Source: Nonomuraea dietziae
GTDB taxonomy: Bacteria; Actinomycetota; Actinomycetes; Streptosporangiales; Streptosporangiaceae
Assembly: GCF_014195505.1 (NCBI RefSeq)
Contig: NZ_JACIBV010000003.1
Location: 124,001 to 188,000, forward strand
Direction of reading: 5' to 3'
Length of the DNA: 64,000 nucleotides
Made by a program: the position numbers and the translations under genes. Numbering within the stretch: position 1 is the first letter of the stretch; each line of letters starts with the position of its first letter. Below are positions 34,466 to 43,582 of this stretch, piece by piece. The notes beneath the pieces are model-generated. The model saw nothing but the letters and a program-made list of their open reading frames with translations, was not told where the DNA came from and searched no databases.

Positions 34466-36433
34466 CTAACCGAGCACCGGCTGCGGGGGCCCGTGCGGTT
34501 CGGCGTCCATCCACGGAGGTGGGCCTGCGTCGGCGATCTCCTGCAACGGGATTGGGTACTCGGGCGGCTCGAGCGTGGGGACGAACGCCTCGATGACGGA
34601 GAGGAAGGCGTGCCACTCCGCGCGCTGCTGCCGGTAGCGGGCCATGATGTCGACGAGCAACTCGGGCACGCCGAGTTGCTTGGCAACGCGGAGCGGGTCA
34701 GCGGGGCCGCGGATCCAGCCGCCGCGGCGTCGCTCGGCCAGGCCGTGCTCGGCGAGCGTGGTGAGCGCGGTAGTGACGGCGGTTGGGGAGATGCCGACGA
34801 GCGTGTGCAGGTCGGTCGTGCGGGTCGGCTCACTGTTGAGCTGCTCCCAGACGAGTGCGCCTGTGCCGCCCAGGATGCGAAAGACGGGGTGAATGCCACC
34901 GAGTTTGCCGGGCTGCCAGCGTCTCCATTCGGCTGCCTCGGCGTACCCCTGAGGGATGATCAACCGGTAGGTGTCGGCTCGCTCGCCGTGGTGGACCTGG
35001 ATGAGGTTGATGAAGGGGTCGTGCTCCTCTCGCAGCAGCTTCAGCGTCTTGGCCACGGTCGATTCGTCCAGCCCCGCCAGCAGGGCCAGATGCCGGACAC
35101 CGAACGCGATGACGGTGCAGTTCCGGAGTTGCGCGGCCTTCAGAAGCGCGCGAAGCACGCGCCGAATGGTCACCGCTCTAGGTCCTGCCCACCGGTACCT
35201 CTCGGCTGCTCTCATCGCGGAATTCCAGCGGAGGATCTGCTGACGTTCCGTCCCCGCGTCCATGCCCCGGGGCGCGGGTTCGACGGTGAGGCGAAGCCCT
35301 TCGAGCTCTACCTTGCTCCCCCCGCTGTGTGTTCTCCCCCTTGTGTGGACGTCGCGGCCAAATTCTCTCCCCGTGACCCACGCGATGGCGTTTTTCCAGT
35401 CCGCGCGCAGGCGTTCGGCGCGGGTTCGATCGTCCTTGTACCGGGCGTAGAAGCTGGCCATGCCCGACCAGTCGCCACCAGCGAGGCGGGCGGACACGTC
35501 GGCGAGCTGCCAGCCGCACGCCACAGCTCCAGCGACGACGGCCTGCCGGGCTTCGGATGGCGAGGCGTAGTCCCGCTGGTCGAACTTGCCGGAGGCGGCG
35601 ATCTCCTCCAGACGTGGGCTGAGCCGGGGGAGGGGCCCGCCGGCGCGGGGCAGCCACCGGTCGTGCTGCTCGTCCATCTGCCACACAGCGGCTGCCATGC
35701 TGACGGGCGTCTCCTGCTCGGCCTCGATCGCTTCGAGCTCGGGCATGAGCGCGTCGATCAACGCGCTCCACACGTCGGGCCCGCAGGGGTTGGCCAGCAC
35801 CTGACGGACGTGAACGAGAGGGGTAGTGAGCTTCTGATGGCCGCGTGAGCGGTGCCAGGAGCCGGGCGGGCGGATCACGCCGTCCGTGCTGCCGAGCATG
35901 GGCTGTGGGTCGAGCGTCGGGTAGCGGCGAGCGAGCGCGAGCGCGATCTGCCGCATCTCCCGGTATGGCAGCGGGGCGGCCCACAGCACGTAGCCGTGTC
36001 TGCCCCCGTTGGGGGAGATGTCGCCAAAGCCGCGGCCGCCGCATGCGTGCACGAGCGCGGCGAAGTCGGCGGCGTCGGCGGCCACCGCAGCGTACGGGTC
36101 TTGGGCGCCTCGCCGTACCGCACGGGAGATGTCGAAGTCGGCGGCCAAGAGGCGGGTATGGCCGCTCGTGTCGTACACGTAAACCGCGGCGGGGGACAGG
36201 GGCAGCCGTACCGTCAGCTCACGCTCAAGATGACGGGGATAGTTGCGGCCGCCGTCATGGGATAGCCGTACGCGGCCGCGAGCTCCGAGCGCGGGCGCGC
36301 ACAGCGCCCACTCCTCATTAGCTTTGAGCGTGCCTTCCCCGGAATAGCCCTCCCCATGACGGGGACGGGGTATGAGGTTGTCAGTGACGGCAATGCCTGT
36401 TTCACCCGTGTTCGACACGCCGAACTTGGGCAT
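34466..36433 (-). CDS. Primase-polymerase (AEP-like) plasmid replication protein, module 2
   Basis: 655 aa. Primase motifs are LLAADFDIS (DxD), SPNGGRHGYVLW (sxH type) and YPTLDPQPMLGSTDGVIRPPGSWHRSRGHQ. The central part (residues 290-370) is helical, and the C-terminal third contains winged-helix-like units (FGVRHLALLAGLDESTVAKTLKLLREEHDPFINLI; TTDLHTLVGISPTAVTTALTTLAEHGLAERRRGG). It is homologous to the module 1 replicase by motif order, but about 115 residues shorter. ATG 36433 has no strong Shine-Dalgarno sequence. It probably initiates plasmid replication; the RHH gene upstream and the repeat cluster at 37.97-38.51 kb are likely partners. Confidence 0.75.
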   Translation of the reverse strand: MPKFGVSNTGETGIAVTDNLIPRPRHGEGYSGEGTLKANEEWALCAPALGARGRVRLSHDGGRNYPRHLERELTVRLPLSPAAVYVYDTSGHTRLLAADFDISRAVRRGAQDPYAAVAADAADFAALVHACGGRGFGDISPNGGRHGYVLWAAPLPYREMRQIALALARRYPTLDPQPMLGSTDGVIRPPGSWHRSRGHQKLTTPLVHVRQVLANPCGPDVWSALIDALMPELEAIEAEQETPVSMAAAVWQMDEQHDRWLPRAGGPLPRLSPRLEEIAASGKFDQRDYASPSEARQAVVAGAVACGWQLADVSARLAGGDWSGMASFYARYKDDRTRAERLRADWKNAIAWVTGREFGRDVHTRGRTHSGGSKVELEGLRLTVEPAPRGMDAGTERQQILRWNSAMRAAERYRWAGPRAVTIRRVLRALLKAAQLRNCTVIAFGVRHLALLAGLDESTVAKTLKLLREEHDPFINLIQVHHGERADTYRLIIPQGYAEAAEWRRWQPGKLGGIHPVFRILGGTGALVWEQLNSEPTRTTDLHTLVGISPTAVTTALTTLAEHGLAERRRGGWIRGPADPLRVAKQLGVPELLVDIMARYRQQRAEWHAFLSVIEAFVPTLEPPEYPIPLQEIADAGPPPWMDAEPHGPPQPVLG

Positions 36434-36515
36434 GACTGGCAGAGCCGGGGCGACATCGTCTATCGTGGCCTCAGCTTCTGGTGAACGGACCTGGGCGTGC
36501 GAAAGCCCGCCGGGA

Positions 36516-36535
36516 CCGCTTCTGGCGAGAAGCGG
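36516..36535 (-). terminator. Perfect hairpin between RHH gene and replicase 2
   Basis: CCGCTTCT-GGCG-AGAAGCGG on the plus strand, 8-bp stem and 4-base loop, 81 bp before the replicase start. No T-tract follows in either direction. Its place matches the hairpin of module 1, so an attenuator or antisense-RNA-controlled leader is possible. Confidence 0.5.
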
Positions 36536-36694
36536 ACCAGGCTGGAAAGCCCGTCCGGGATCCGGTTGCCTGTCGAAGGTCCTCGCGCACCTGCTTGGCG
36601 GTAGATGGCGCGGGGGCCTTCGTGGTTTTTATGGAGTTGTTCGCCGTCTTCGACGGATGTGGTCTCCTCTCAGCCCGCGACTAGGTCGGCGCGC

Positions 36695-37108
36695 TCAGGC
36701 GCTTATCAGGTCGAGCTGCTGCGTCTGCTCCGACTCGACGTAGCGACGGGCGTCCTGATCCGTCTCGACCAGGATCTCCAGATACCGCCATAGTGGGACT
36801 TGGCGTGCTTTCGCACCCTTCTTGGCCAGCGCGCACACCTCGGGCCGTACCCGGCCCTGCAGCATGCTTTCGTCCCCCTTGGGGACTCGCGTACGCCGAG
36901 GCACCGGCCCAGCCGCCTGCAGGCGAGTCAGGGGATCGGCTTCGACGAGCTGCTCCAGGTAGAGGGAGATGGAAACGCCCCTGGCCGCCGCGCCGTTTCG
37001 GGCGAGGCGGTGTGTCTCGGGGCTGACCCGGCCTTGCAGAGTTCCATGCACTCCGCCTGTGTTCGGGCGTCGTGTACGTCCAGCAATAGCAGCCATGCGG
37101 AGCATCAT
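36695..37108 (-). CDS. Tandem ribbon-helix-helix protein of replication module 2
   Basis: 137 aa with an internal duplication: LQGRVSPETHRLARNGAAARGVSISLYLEQLVEAD (about residues 23-57) and LQGRVRPEVCALAKKGAKARQVPLWRYLEILVETD (about residues 82-116). Each has the strand followed by two helices of RHH DNA-binding domains, so one chain could form the usual dimeric fold alone. Start ATG at 37108 or 37105. It lies upstream of the replicase with the same orientation, as in module 1, and is probably a copy-number or origin-binding regulator. Confidence 0.65.
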   Translation of the reverse strand: MMLRMAAIAGRTRRPNTGGVHGTLQGRVSPETHRLARNGAAARGVSISLYLEQLVEADPLTRLQAAGPVPRRTRVPKGDESMLQGRVRPEVCALAKKGAKARQVPLWRYLEILVETDQDARRYVESEQTQQLDLISA

Positions 37109-37342
37109 GGCGCACCCACGTATGCATACGCCACAACTCGCGCTCGGCGTGTCGCAACGAGTTGATCACTTCGGAGGATCTGCCGCCAGCGGCACGCGGG
37201 ATCTTTCATCGGCGCTTCTCGGCACGGGCGGCGTCTAGATCAGCCAGGCGAGTTCGGCTTCCGGGCGCCGAGGCTCTGTCTGGAGAGAAGGCGGCGTCCT
37301 CTTTAACCGGGGTGCCGAAAAGGCGTTCGGCATGTAAGGCAA

Positions 37343-37680
37343 GTGGCTGACGTGTTGTGGACCAGACTGGAGCAGAGGACCGGGTGGCTACTCGTCCTCG
37401 ACAATGCCGACGATCTGCACGCCCTACAGGTGGCCGGTGCGCCGGTCATGGAGGCGACCGGGTGGCTGCGGCTGACCCGGTCGCGGCTGATCCAGGTGAC
37501 GAAAACGGGTCGTCGACGCCGGAGGTGGTGGCGACCCGGCGCACTTCATCCCCTCGCGCCGCAGAGCCGGGACGAAAGGGCCCGGCTGCTAGTAACCTGG
37601 CCGCGCGCGGAGGAACACCCGACGAGGCCGGAGCCCTCGCGGGCCGGCTGGGGCGGAGTCTGCATACTCGAGTCGGCGAC
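37343..37680 (+). pseudogene. NB-ARC/STAND ATPase fragment
   Basis: VLWTRLEQRTGWLLVLDNADDLHALQV has the Walker B-like hhhhDNADD motif of NB-ARC regulators (AfsR-like), followed by TGWLRLTRSRLIQVTKTGRR and LHPLAPQSRDERARLLV, the usual order after Walker B. A frame change is then needed to reach GGTPDEAGALAGRLG. The P-loop and effector domains are absent. Confidence 0.5.
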
Positions 37681-37971
37681 CGGATACCAGCCGTATACTC
37701 CAGCGGCCCCTCTGCGAAACACCGCCGCCATTGTCCGAACGGTGCCCCGCGAGGCCGCCCCCTCGGACGGCCTCAGGTCGGCGATCACTATGTCTGCCCG
37801 TCCAAACCGAGCCGGACCGCCGTCAGGTGCGCGATCATGTCTCCGGCCCCGCCGTCGGCGGCCCTGGCTGGCACCACTCGGCCCTTGATCTTCTTGCCGA
37901 TGTCGATGTCCTGACTGGACTACCGCTGCCTGCAGATCCCTTGTCGAATGCAGATGCGTAGTTGGGTAACT

Positions 37972-38510
37972 GAAGCGACCGGCACTCGAAGACGGTAGTA
38001 GTGACTAGCCGACACCGGGGCGAAAAGCGGGGCATTGCGCCGCTGGTGGACAGCAGCGACCGAAGGCCGGGGCGATCGAGGCGTTGGTGCTTGAGTCGCT
38101 GGCTCCGCTGCCGAAAAGCTCCTGGTGGAGCGCCTATGACTGCCAGGGGAAGCGACCGAAGCGACCGAGAGGTGCTATCTATGACCTCATCCGAGAGCGG
38201 TGGTATGGAGGATATATATCCCAACCCACCGTCGCTTCGGTCGCTTTCTACGATGTGACAGCCACATTGACCTGGTGTTCTAGCCAGCGACTCAATGCGC
38301 AGCGACCGAAGGTGGTCGAGGGGGAACGGTCTCTGGTCACTGTGGTCGTGCCCCAGTAGGACTCCGCCTAGCATGCGCCGAGAGGGACAAGAGCCCGTCC
38401 AACCAGGAACAAGCAGCGACCAAAGCTACTCAGCTCCGGAATTGGGCGAACGCATGCTGAAGAGAACCGTTGGCGCCACTAGTTCACGGGTTGCGTCGCT
38501 TCAGTCGCTA
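37972..38510. repeat. Iteron-like cluster of AGCGAC repeats
   Basis: The hexamer AGCGAC (either strand) occurs at about 37974, 38055, 38095, 38151, 38160, 38231, 38240, 38286, 38301, 38415, 38495 and 38504. Three of the sites are pairs spaced 9 bp (AGCGACCGAAGCGACCGA and its inverses); several are extended to CGACCGAAG. No gene is readable here. It lies about 0.9 kb from replication module 2, so origin iterons or a centromere are the leading ideas. Confidence 0.65.
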
Positions 38511-39643
38511 ACTCCGTAGCAACCTGGCTGCCGGTGCGGCCGCCCTAGATGGAGGATCCGTGTCCCTGCGGACAGGCGGCCTTGAGCCGGATGCAGATCG
38601 AGTCTGCTGATCCGGAATGTGCTGGTGAAAGAGGCTGAGCGTCGGGTTGGCGTATGTATGCGGACCCTCGGGTGGTCAGCCGCGATCAGGCCTCGAGAGG
38701 GGGTGACCTGGCCCCGACTCCGTGCGAGATGAGGTTGATCATGCAGGCCGGTCGCCCTTCATGTTCGGTACCGAGGGTGGAGGAGGTTGATGCATGTCCC
38801 ACGAGGAGAGCTGTGATGATGGCCGGTCAGGCGTAGTGGGGCAGAAAACGGTTGGAGAATGGCTGGATACCAGGCCAGGCGAATAGGCCCGTGTGAGCCA
38901 GGTCGAAAGTGGAGTGCATCGCCCCAAGGGAGTCGGCTCAAGAGGCCCGAGGGGAGCGAGCGCGAGGGCAGGGTCAACCTCGCTGAGGACACCAGCCTGG
39001 CCAGCGACGTGGACGGACGGCAGATCGCTGATGGCAAAGCTGGCCACCTGACTGGCGTCTCCTCTGTCATCATTCAGGGCGTTTGCGACCGAGTGGATGG
39101 TCGAGCGTGTGACCCGAACGTTTCCGCAGTGCTGGGCTGGGACACGGTGCTTTCCTCTCCCCTTTCGCCTCGGTGATGGGGCGTCGTCGCTGACTCGCCG
39201 CCTCGTCGTCGTTGGCGCGCGCCTTGTCCGGGCTTCTATACAGCTAATGACCAGGAGGCGAGGCAAAAGGAATCGCTCCCGGGGGAGCCTGTGCCGGATC
39301 GTGTCGACACCAGCTCGCGAGACTCACCAGCGGCGTAGAGGGCTGATCCGATCTCGTTGATGAAGCCCGGGTAGGAGCATCGCGAAAGTTGGACGTGGAG
39401 CTGTTGACGTTCTCGACCCCGAGGCTGGCGGCCAGTTCGCTTTCTCTCCAGACCCGCAAGGGATGCGCAACCGGTAGCCGCGGGACCTTGCTGGCCCGGT
39501 CTTGGCAACTGCGGAAGCGGCGGTGTTCGTTCAGCTGGCCATACGGGCCGCCATCGGCTCCACCCCCCGTGTCGCGAGGCCCGGGCTCCCTCGTTCCCGC
39601 CTTAAGACCGTGTCTTGATTGGTGATCACTCGTTGGATTGATC
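38511..39643. other. Long stretch without a recognisable gene
   Basis: Open frames on both strands (for example 38739-39266 minus) lack family resemblance and plausible starts. No RNA gene, strong hairpin array or repeat family was noticed. It may be decayed DNA next to the origin-like repeats. Confidence 0.4.
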
Positions 39644-40190
39644 ATGGAAGCGTTCCTGGATCAGCTGGTTCCTGACGAGTTGTGGGAGCTGTTTCAGCGC
39701 GTGATGCCGCCGCCTCCGAAGCGGCCGCAGGGTGGTGGCCGGCGGCGGGCTGATGATCGCCTGATCCTGGCGGCCATCGTGTTCGTGGCCACTACAGGCT
39801 GCACGTGGCGGCAGCTGCCACCGGGCTTCGGCGCTTCCTGGCAGACGGTGCATCGCCGCTTCACCGACTGGAGCAGAGCCCGGGTGTGGGCCAAGCTGTA
39901 TCGGGTCATCCTGGATGAGCTCGGTTCCCGCGGCGAGCTGGACTGGTCGCGGTGCGCGATCGACTCGGTCAGCATCCGAGCGGCCAAAGGGGGGAGCTGA
40001 CGGGTCCGAATCCTGTCGATCGCGGCAAGAAAGGCTCGAAGATCCACTTGATCACCGAACGGGCCGGCCTGCCGATCTCTGTCGCGATCAGTGCAGCCAA
40101 CACCCATGACAGCTTGGCGTTGGAGCCGCTGGTGCGCAGCATTCCGCCAATCCGCTCCAGACGCGGGCCAAGGCGTCGCCGACCTCCCGC
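39644..40190 (+). pseudogene. IS5-family transposase, N-terminal part with frameshift site
   Basis: MEAFLDQLVPDELWELFQRVMPPPPKRPQGGGRRRADDRLILAAIVFVATTGCTWRQLPPGFG is the family N-terminus, and CAIDSVSIRAAKGG holds the first Asp. At AAAGGGGGG (about 39990) the frame must shift to continue ELTGPNPVDRGKKGSKIHLITERAGLPISVAISAANTHDSLAL, as in IS5-group elements with programmed frameshifting. After RSRRGPRRRRP (about 40190) it is joined to an unrelated transposase. Confidence 0.8.
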
Positions 40191-41119
40191 GGGCTGGCAC
40201 CAGAGCGCCGACGACGGCCCGCCCACCTTCGGCTACAGCGCTACCCTCGCCACCGCCGCCCGCACCCGCGACATGATCGGCACCCACCCGCAACTCGCGC
40301 TCGGCGTGGTCATCGACACACCACACCGGCGCGTCGGCTCGGCCGCGACCACCGCTCTGGACGCCATCGCCTCGCTCGGCCTGCCCACCGGCACACTCGC
40401 CGTCGACCGCGCCTACACCGACCAGACCGCCGATGCCGCCGTTCGCGCTCCTGACGACGAGCTCACCGCGTTGATCCATGCGCGCCACCCGTACTTCCTC
40501 AAGGTCAAGCAGACCTCCGACGCCGAGGGGAAGCTCCCCGCCCCCAAGGAGCCCGGCCGCCGGGACCGCCCCGTCGGTGAACTGCCCTCGTTTCAACCAG
40601 GCCAGAGCAGCAGCACGTGGCCCGCGGACCCGGGTCGACCTCACCGACGCACGGCAGCGGGCCGCGCACGCCGCTGCCAAGCCCACCGTCCTGCTGCCGA
40701 AGACCAGCAGCGGCTACGGGTGTCTGCCGACGATCTGCACCCAGCAGACCATCACCCTGCACCCAGGCGACCTCGGCCACAAGGACAAGCTCCGCCAGGA
40801 CCTGCCCTACCTGAGCCCGGCCTGGAAAGGCGCATTCAAAGCCATCCGGGCCAACCCCGAAGGGATTAACGGCAGGTTGAAGGGCCAGATCATCGACCTG
40901 GTCGACCCGACCAACCGGCTCGCCCACGGCCGCGTCGCCAAAACCATCCTGGTCGCCCTCATGGTCTGCATCGCCAACCAGAAGATCCTGCTGTCCTGGC
41001 GCCAGATCCACGACCACGAACTCCGTCCGTCGTCCACCACGGGGGACGACCTCCCGGCCGAGCCGGACATCGACGACACCACCAGCAACAGCGGAAGACC
41101 CCCGCCCGCCCGGCCCTGA
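40190..41119 (+). pseudogene. Different transposase, remnant joined to the IS5 fragment
   Basis: From about 40200 the sequence encodes RTRDMIGTHPQLALGVVIDTPHRRVGSAATTALDAIASLGLPTGTLAVDRAYTDQTADAAVRAPDDELTALIHARHPYFLKVKQ. After a frame change near 40600 it continues YGCLPTICTQQTITLHPGDLGHKDKLRQDLPYLSPAWKGAFKAIRANPEGINGRLKGQIIDLVDPTNRLAHGRVAKTILVALMVCIANQKIL. This is a DDE-type transposase end with the second Asp (VDRAYTD) and probable Glu (NPEGINGRLK). The N-terminus is missing; family not settled (IS1182-like is possible). Confidence 0.6.
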
Positions 41120-41459
41120 ACAGATCGTTACCCCGGCCCGCCTCAGCAGCACATCCCAACGAGCCGGCGCGAGAATGCCCACCGGCCGGTTCGTCCTGTC
41201 CTCGCCGCGACCGGACACCACCCGAGCCCTTCGCCACAACCGCCGCACCGCCTCGAACCGCCCGGCGAGCACGGTTATGAGCCCGGAAACGAAGAGAGCC
41301 CGCCCGATCGACACGATCAGACGAGCACTCGTGACACATGATCAGGCCATCTCAAGAACCGCCCAGTTCCCACGGGTGCCAGATTCGCGGCTTGGCTGAC
41401 CTCGCCAGGACAAGCCGACCAGCACCAAACAAGGGCCGTGGGATGTCGCGACTTTTAGG
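41120..41459. other. Intergenic stretch up to the IS21-type element
   Basis: No gene recognised. The last eight bases (41452-41459, CTTTTAGG) are the left copy of the target duplication of the IS21-type element. Confidence 0.5.
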
Positions 41460-41651
41460 TGATTTCTCGCGTGAAAGACGGACCCACTTTCCTGTCCACC
41501 TGGGCCCCACTTGGTGATCTTCAACGGTGCCAGTTCACGTGAGAAGTGGCCCCACTTAGCGATCGTGGACGCCTTGATCACGCATGAGTTTTGGCCCCAC
41601 CAGCGTCAGATCACAGCCCGAGGACTCGGCCCTCCGCCACCGTGGGACGGC

Positions 41652-41831
41652 TCAGCGGGCGGTGGGTGGCGGTCGCCATCGTGCCCCTGCCGGGGTAGCA
41701 AGCTTTGAGGGTTCGGCGCGCAGGAGCATATCGCGCAGCCAGGCGGCGACGCCGGTCCGCGAGGTCAGCCGCGACTGCCGGGAGGCCGCCCGCATCAGCC
41801 CGCGCACCACGTGGTCGAGGTCATGATGCAC
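41652..41831 (-). CDS. Possible 59-aa protein inside the IS21-type element
   Basis: GTG start five bases after the stop of the 247-aa gene: MHHDLDHVVRGLMRAASRQSRLTSRTGVAAWLRDMLLRAEPSKLATPAGARWRPPP. The amphipathic helices look protein-like, but no family is recognised and no clear ribosome binding site is present beyond coupling to the upstream gene. Confidence 0.35.
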   Translation of the reverse strand: MHHDLDHVVRGLMRAASRQSRLTSRTGVAAWLRDMLLRAEPSKLATPAGARWRPPPTAR

Positions 41832-41836
41832 GGTAC

Positions 41837-42580
41837 TCAGCCGGCCTCCGCCCACGGGGATGGGGAACCCGCCGACACATAGACGACCGCGAACCCGAGA
41901 TTTTTGTCCACTGGAGGCCGAGCGGGCTTCTTCCCGCCGCGCTGCTTGGCCTTCGACCGGAATTGCGTTGGCTTCTCATGCTGATACATCTCCGCCTCCC
42001 CTCGGAAGATACCGAGCAGGACGCCATCGTCCCCCTGCCACCAGGAGTCGGTGATCCCGCTGGCTTCGGGAATGGGGACGAGGTTGGAGACGACCTCGGC
42101 GGTCGCCTCCACGGCCTCCAAGACGCGGCGTCCCGTGAAGGTGGCGACGCGACGCATCTGCTGTGTCGCATGGATCAGGGCATAGGACTCGAACCAGGCT
42201 TCAACCGAAGGATGGGTAGGGACCCAGTCGTCGTACACCAGCCCGAAACGATCTTGCTCGTCAATGCCGTACCCGTAGGCAACGGAAACCCGGGCAGAAC
42301 ACGGATCGAACAACCAGCCGGCACCGTCCAGGTGCTGCACCCGAGCGTCTATGGAGAACCCGGAAACGCCACCGTCATAGAAATCGCTGGGCAGCGCGGG
42401 AAGGTCGAGCCCGTCCCATCGGGCGATGAACGCGATCATGCGCTCAAGCAGAGGTTCCGGCGCCTCCGCGCAGTGCTCGCGGAGGTATTCGGCAGACGTG
42501 GACGGGCCGCTTACCGTGCAGTGCTGTCGGAGAAACTGCTGCGCCCGGGGGGACAAACCGCTCGAATCATCAAGAATCAT
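41837..42580 (-). CDS. Passenger protein of the IS21-type element, SMI1/SUKH-like
   Basis: 247 aa from ATG 42580 (MILDDSSGLSPRAQQFLRQH). Residues about 30-140, LLERMIAFIARWDGLDLPALPSDFYDGGVSGFSIDARVQHLDGAGWLFDPCSARVSVAYGYGIDEQDRFGLVYDDWVPTHPSVEAWFES, follow the pattern of SMI1/KNR4 (SUKH) proteins, many of which are immunity proteins against polymorphic toxins; this is a by-eye resemblance. The Lys-rich C-terminal tail is unusual. It lies within the transposon ends, downstream of istB on the same strand, and so travels with the element. Confidence 0.55.
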   Translation of the reverse strand: MILDDSSGLSPRAQQFLRQHCTVSGPSTSAEYLREHCAEAPEPLLERMIAFIARWDGLDLPALPSDFYDGGVSGFSIDARVQHLDGAGWLFDPCSARVSVAYGYGIDEQDRFGLVYDDWVPTHPSVEAWFESYALIHATQQMRRVATFTGRRVLEAVEATAEVVSNLVPIPEASGITDSWWQGDDGVLLGIFRGEAEMYQHEKPTQFRSKAKQRGGKKPARPPVDKNLGFAVVYVSAGSPSPWAEAG

Positions 42581-42769
42581 CCCGCCATTATGGCTTTCCA
42601 CTCGGGTCGGCCTCCCGCTCCCGAAGTTTCCCCAGCCCCAAAGTAGGTCTTGATCGCGCTGCGCATGTTCGGGAGCGGAGGGCCGACTCAGCCCGTCTGC
42701 GGACTCGGGGACTGCCGTCCCCGAACCCCGGCAGGGCATGAGCATCGCCCAACAACGGATTGACTGCGG

Positions 42770-43582
42770 TCAGCCGTGAATGGAGTGCTGAGCCTCGGTC
42801 TGAGCGAGCCGGTAGGAGCGCGTGCCGGTGTCGATGATGGCGGCGTTGAAGGTGAGGCGGTCGACGATCGCGGCGCAGAGCCGCGGCTCGGTGAAGGTCT
42901 TGGTCCAGCCGGCGAAGGACTCGTTGGAGGCGATGGCGACGCTGGCCCGTTCTTCTCGTTCGGTGAGGACCTGAAACAGCAGATTGGCGCCGCGCTCATC
43001 GAGTTTCATGTAGCCGAGTTCGTCCAGACAGAGCAAATCGTAACGGCCATAACGGGCGATGGTCTTGCCCAGGACGAAGTCGTCGGCTGCTTCGACGAGC
43101 TCGTTGACCAGGGATGCGGCCAGGACGTACTTGACGCGGTAGCCGGCCATGGCGGCCTCGGCACCCAGGGCGATGAGCAGGTGGGACTTGCCGGTGCCTG
43201 AGTCGCCGATCAGACAGAGCGGGTTGCCGTTGCGGATCCATTCGCACTTGGCCAGGGTGTGGATCACGGCGGGTTCGACGTTGGAGTTGGCCTCGAAGTC
43301 GAAGTCGGTCAGCCACTTCTCGCGGGGAAAACCGGCGGCCTTGATCCGTCGTTCGGCGCGGCGACGTTGGCGGTCTTCGCACTCGGCCATGAGCAGTTCG
43401 GCGAGGAAGCCGCGATAGGTGAGCTGCTCGTGCTCAGCGGCGTCGGCGATCCCGACGAATTGCTGGCGCAAGGTGGGCAGGCGCAGCATGCGGCAGGCCT
43501 GGTCGATGGCGGCCTCTGCAGCTGGCTCGGTCAATCCGCGCTGGCGGGTGATTCGCGGTTGCTGAGCGCTGGAACTGCTCAT
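42770..43582 (-). CDS. istB: IstB-type helper ATPase of the IS21-type element
   Basis: 270 aa from ATG 43582 (MSSSSAQQPRITRQRGLTEPAAEAAIDQACRMLRLPTLRQQF), which has AGGAGAG seven bases upstream. Walker A GDSGTGKSHLLIALG and Walker B LLCLDELGYMKLDERGANLLFQ are intact, then SNESFAGWTKTFTEPRLCAAIVDRLTFNAAII. IstB is a DnaA/DnaC-like AAA+ protein that remodels target DNA for IstA. The reading frame is continuous with istA upstream, so a fused IstA-IstB protein may also be made. Confidence 0.93.
   Translation of the reverse strand: MSSSSAQQPRITRQRGLTEPAAEAAIDQACRMLRLPTLRQQFVGIADAAEHEQLTYRGFLAELLMAECEDRQRRRAERRIKAAGFPREKWLTDFDFEANSNVEPAVIHTLAKCEWIRNGNPLCLIGDSGTGKSHLLIALGAEAAMAGYRVKYVLAASLVNELVEAADDFVLGKTIARYGRYDLLCLDELGYMKLDERGANLLFQVLTEREERASVAIASNESFAGWTKTFTEPRLCAAIVDRLTFNAAIIDTGTRSYRLAQTEAQHSIHG

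Noticed and set aside
33836..35848. A 670-codon open frame on the plus strand
   Set aside because: It lies opposite the replicase of module 2, which has clear primase motifs and the RHH partner. The antisense frame is a product of high GC content and has no recognisable domain.
38739..39266. Minus-strand frame of 175 codons in the gene-poor region
   Set aside because: Low-complexity composition, no ribosome binding site and no domain. Treated as non-coding.
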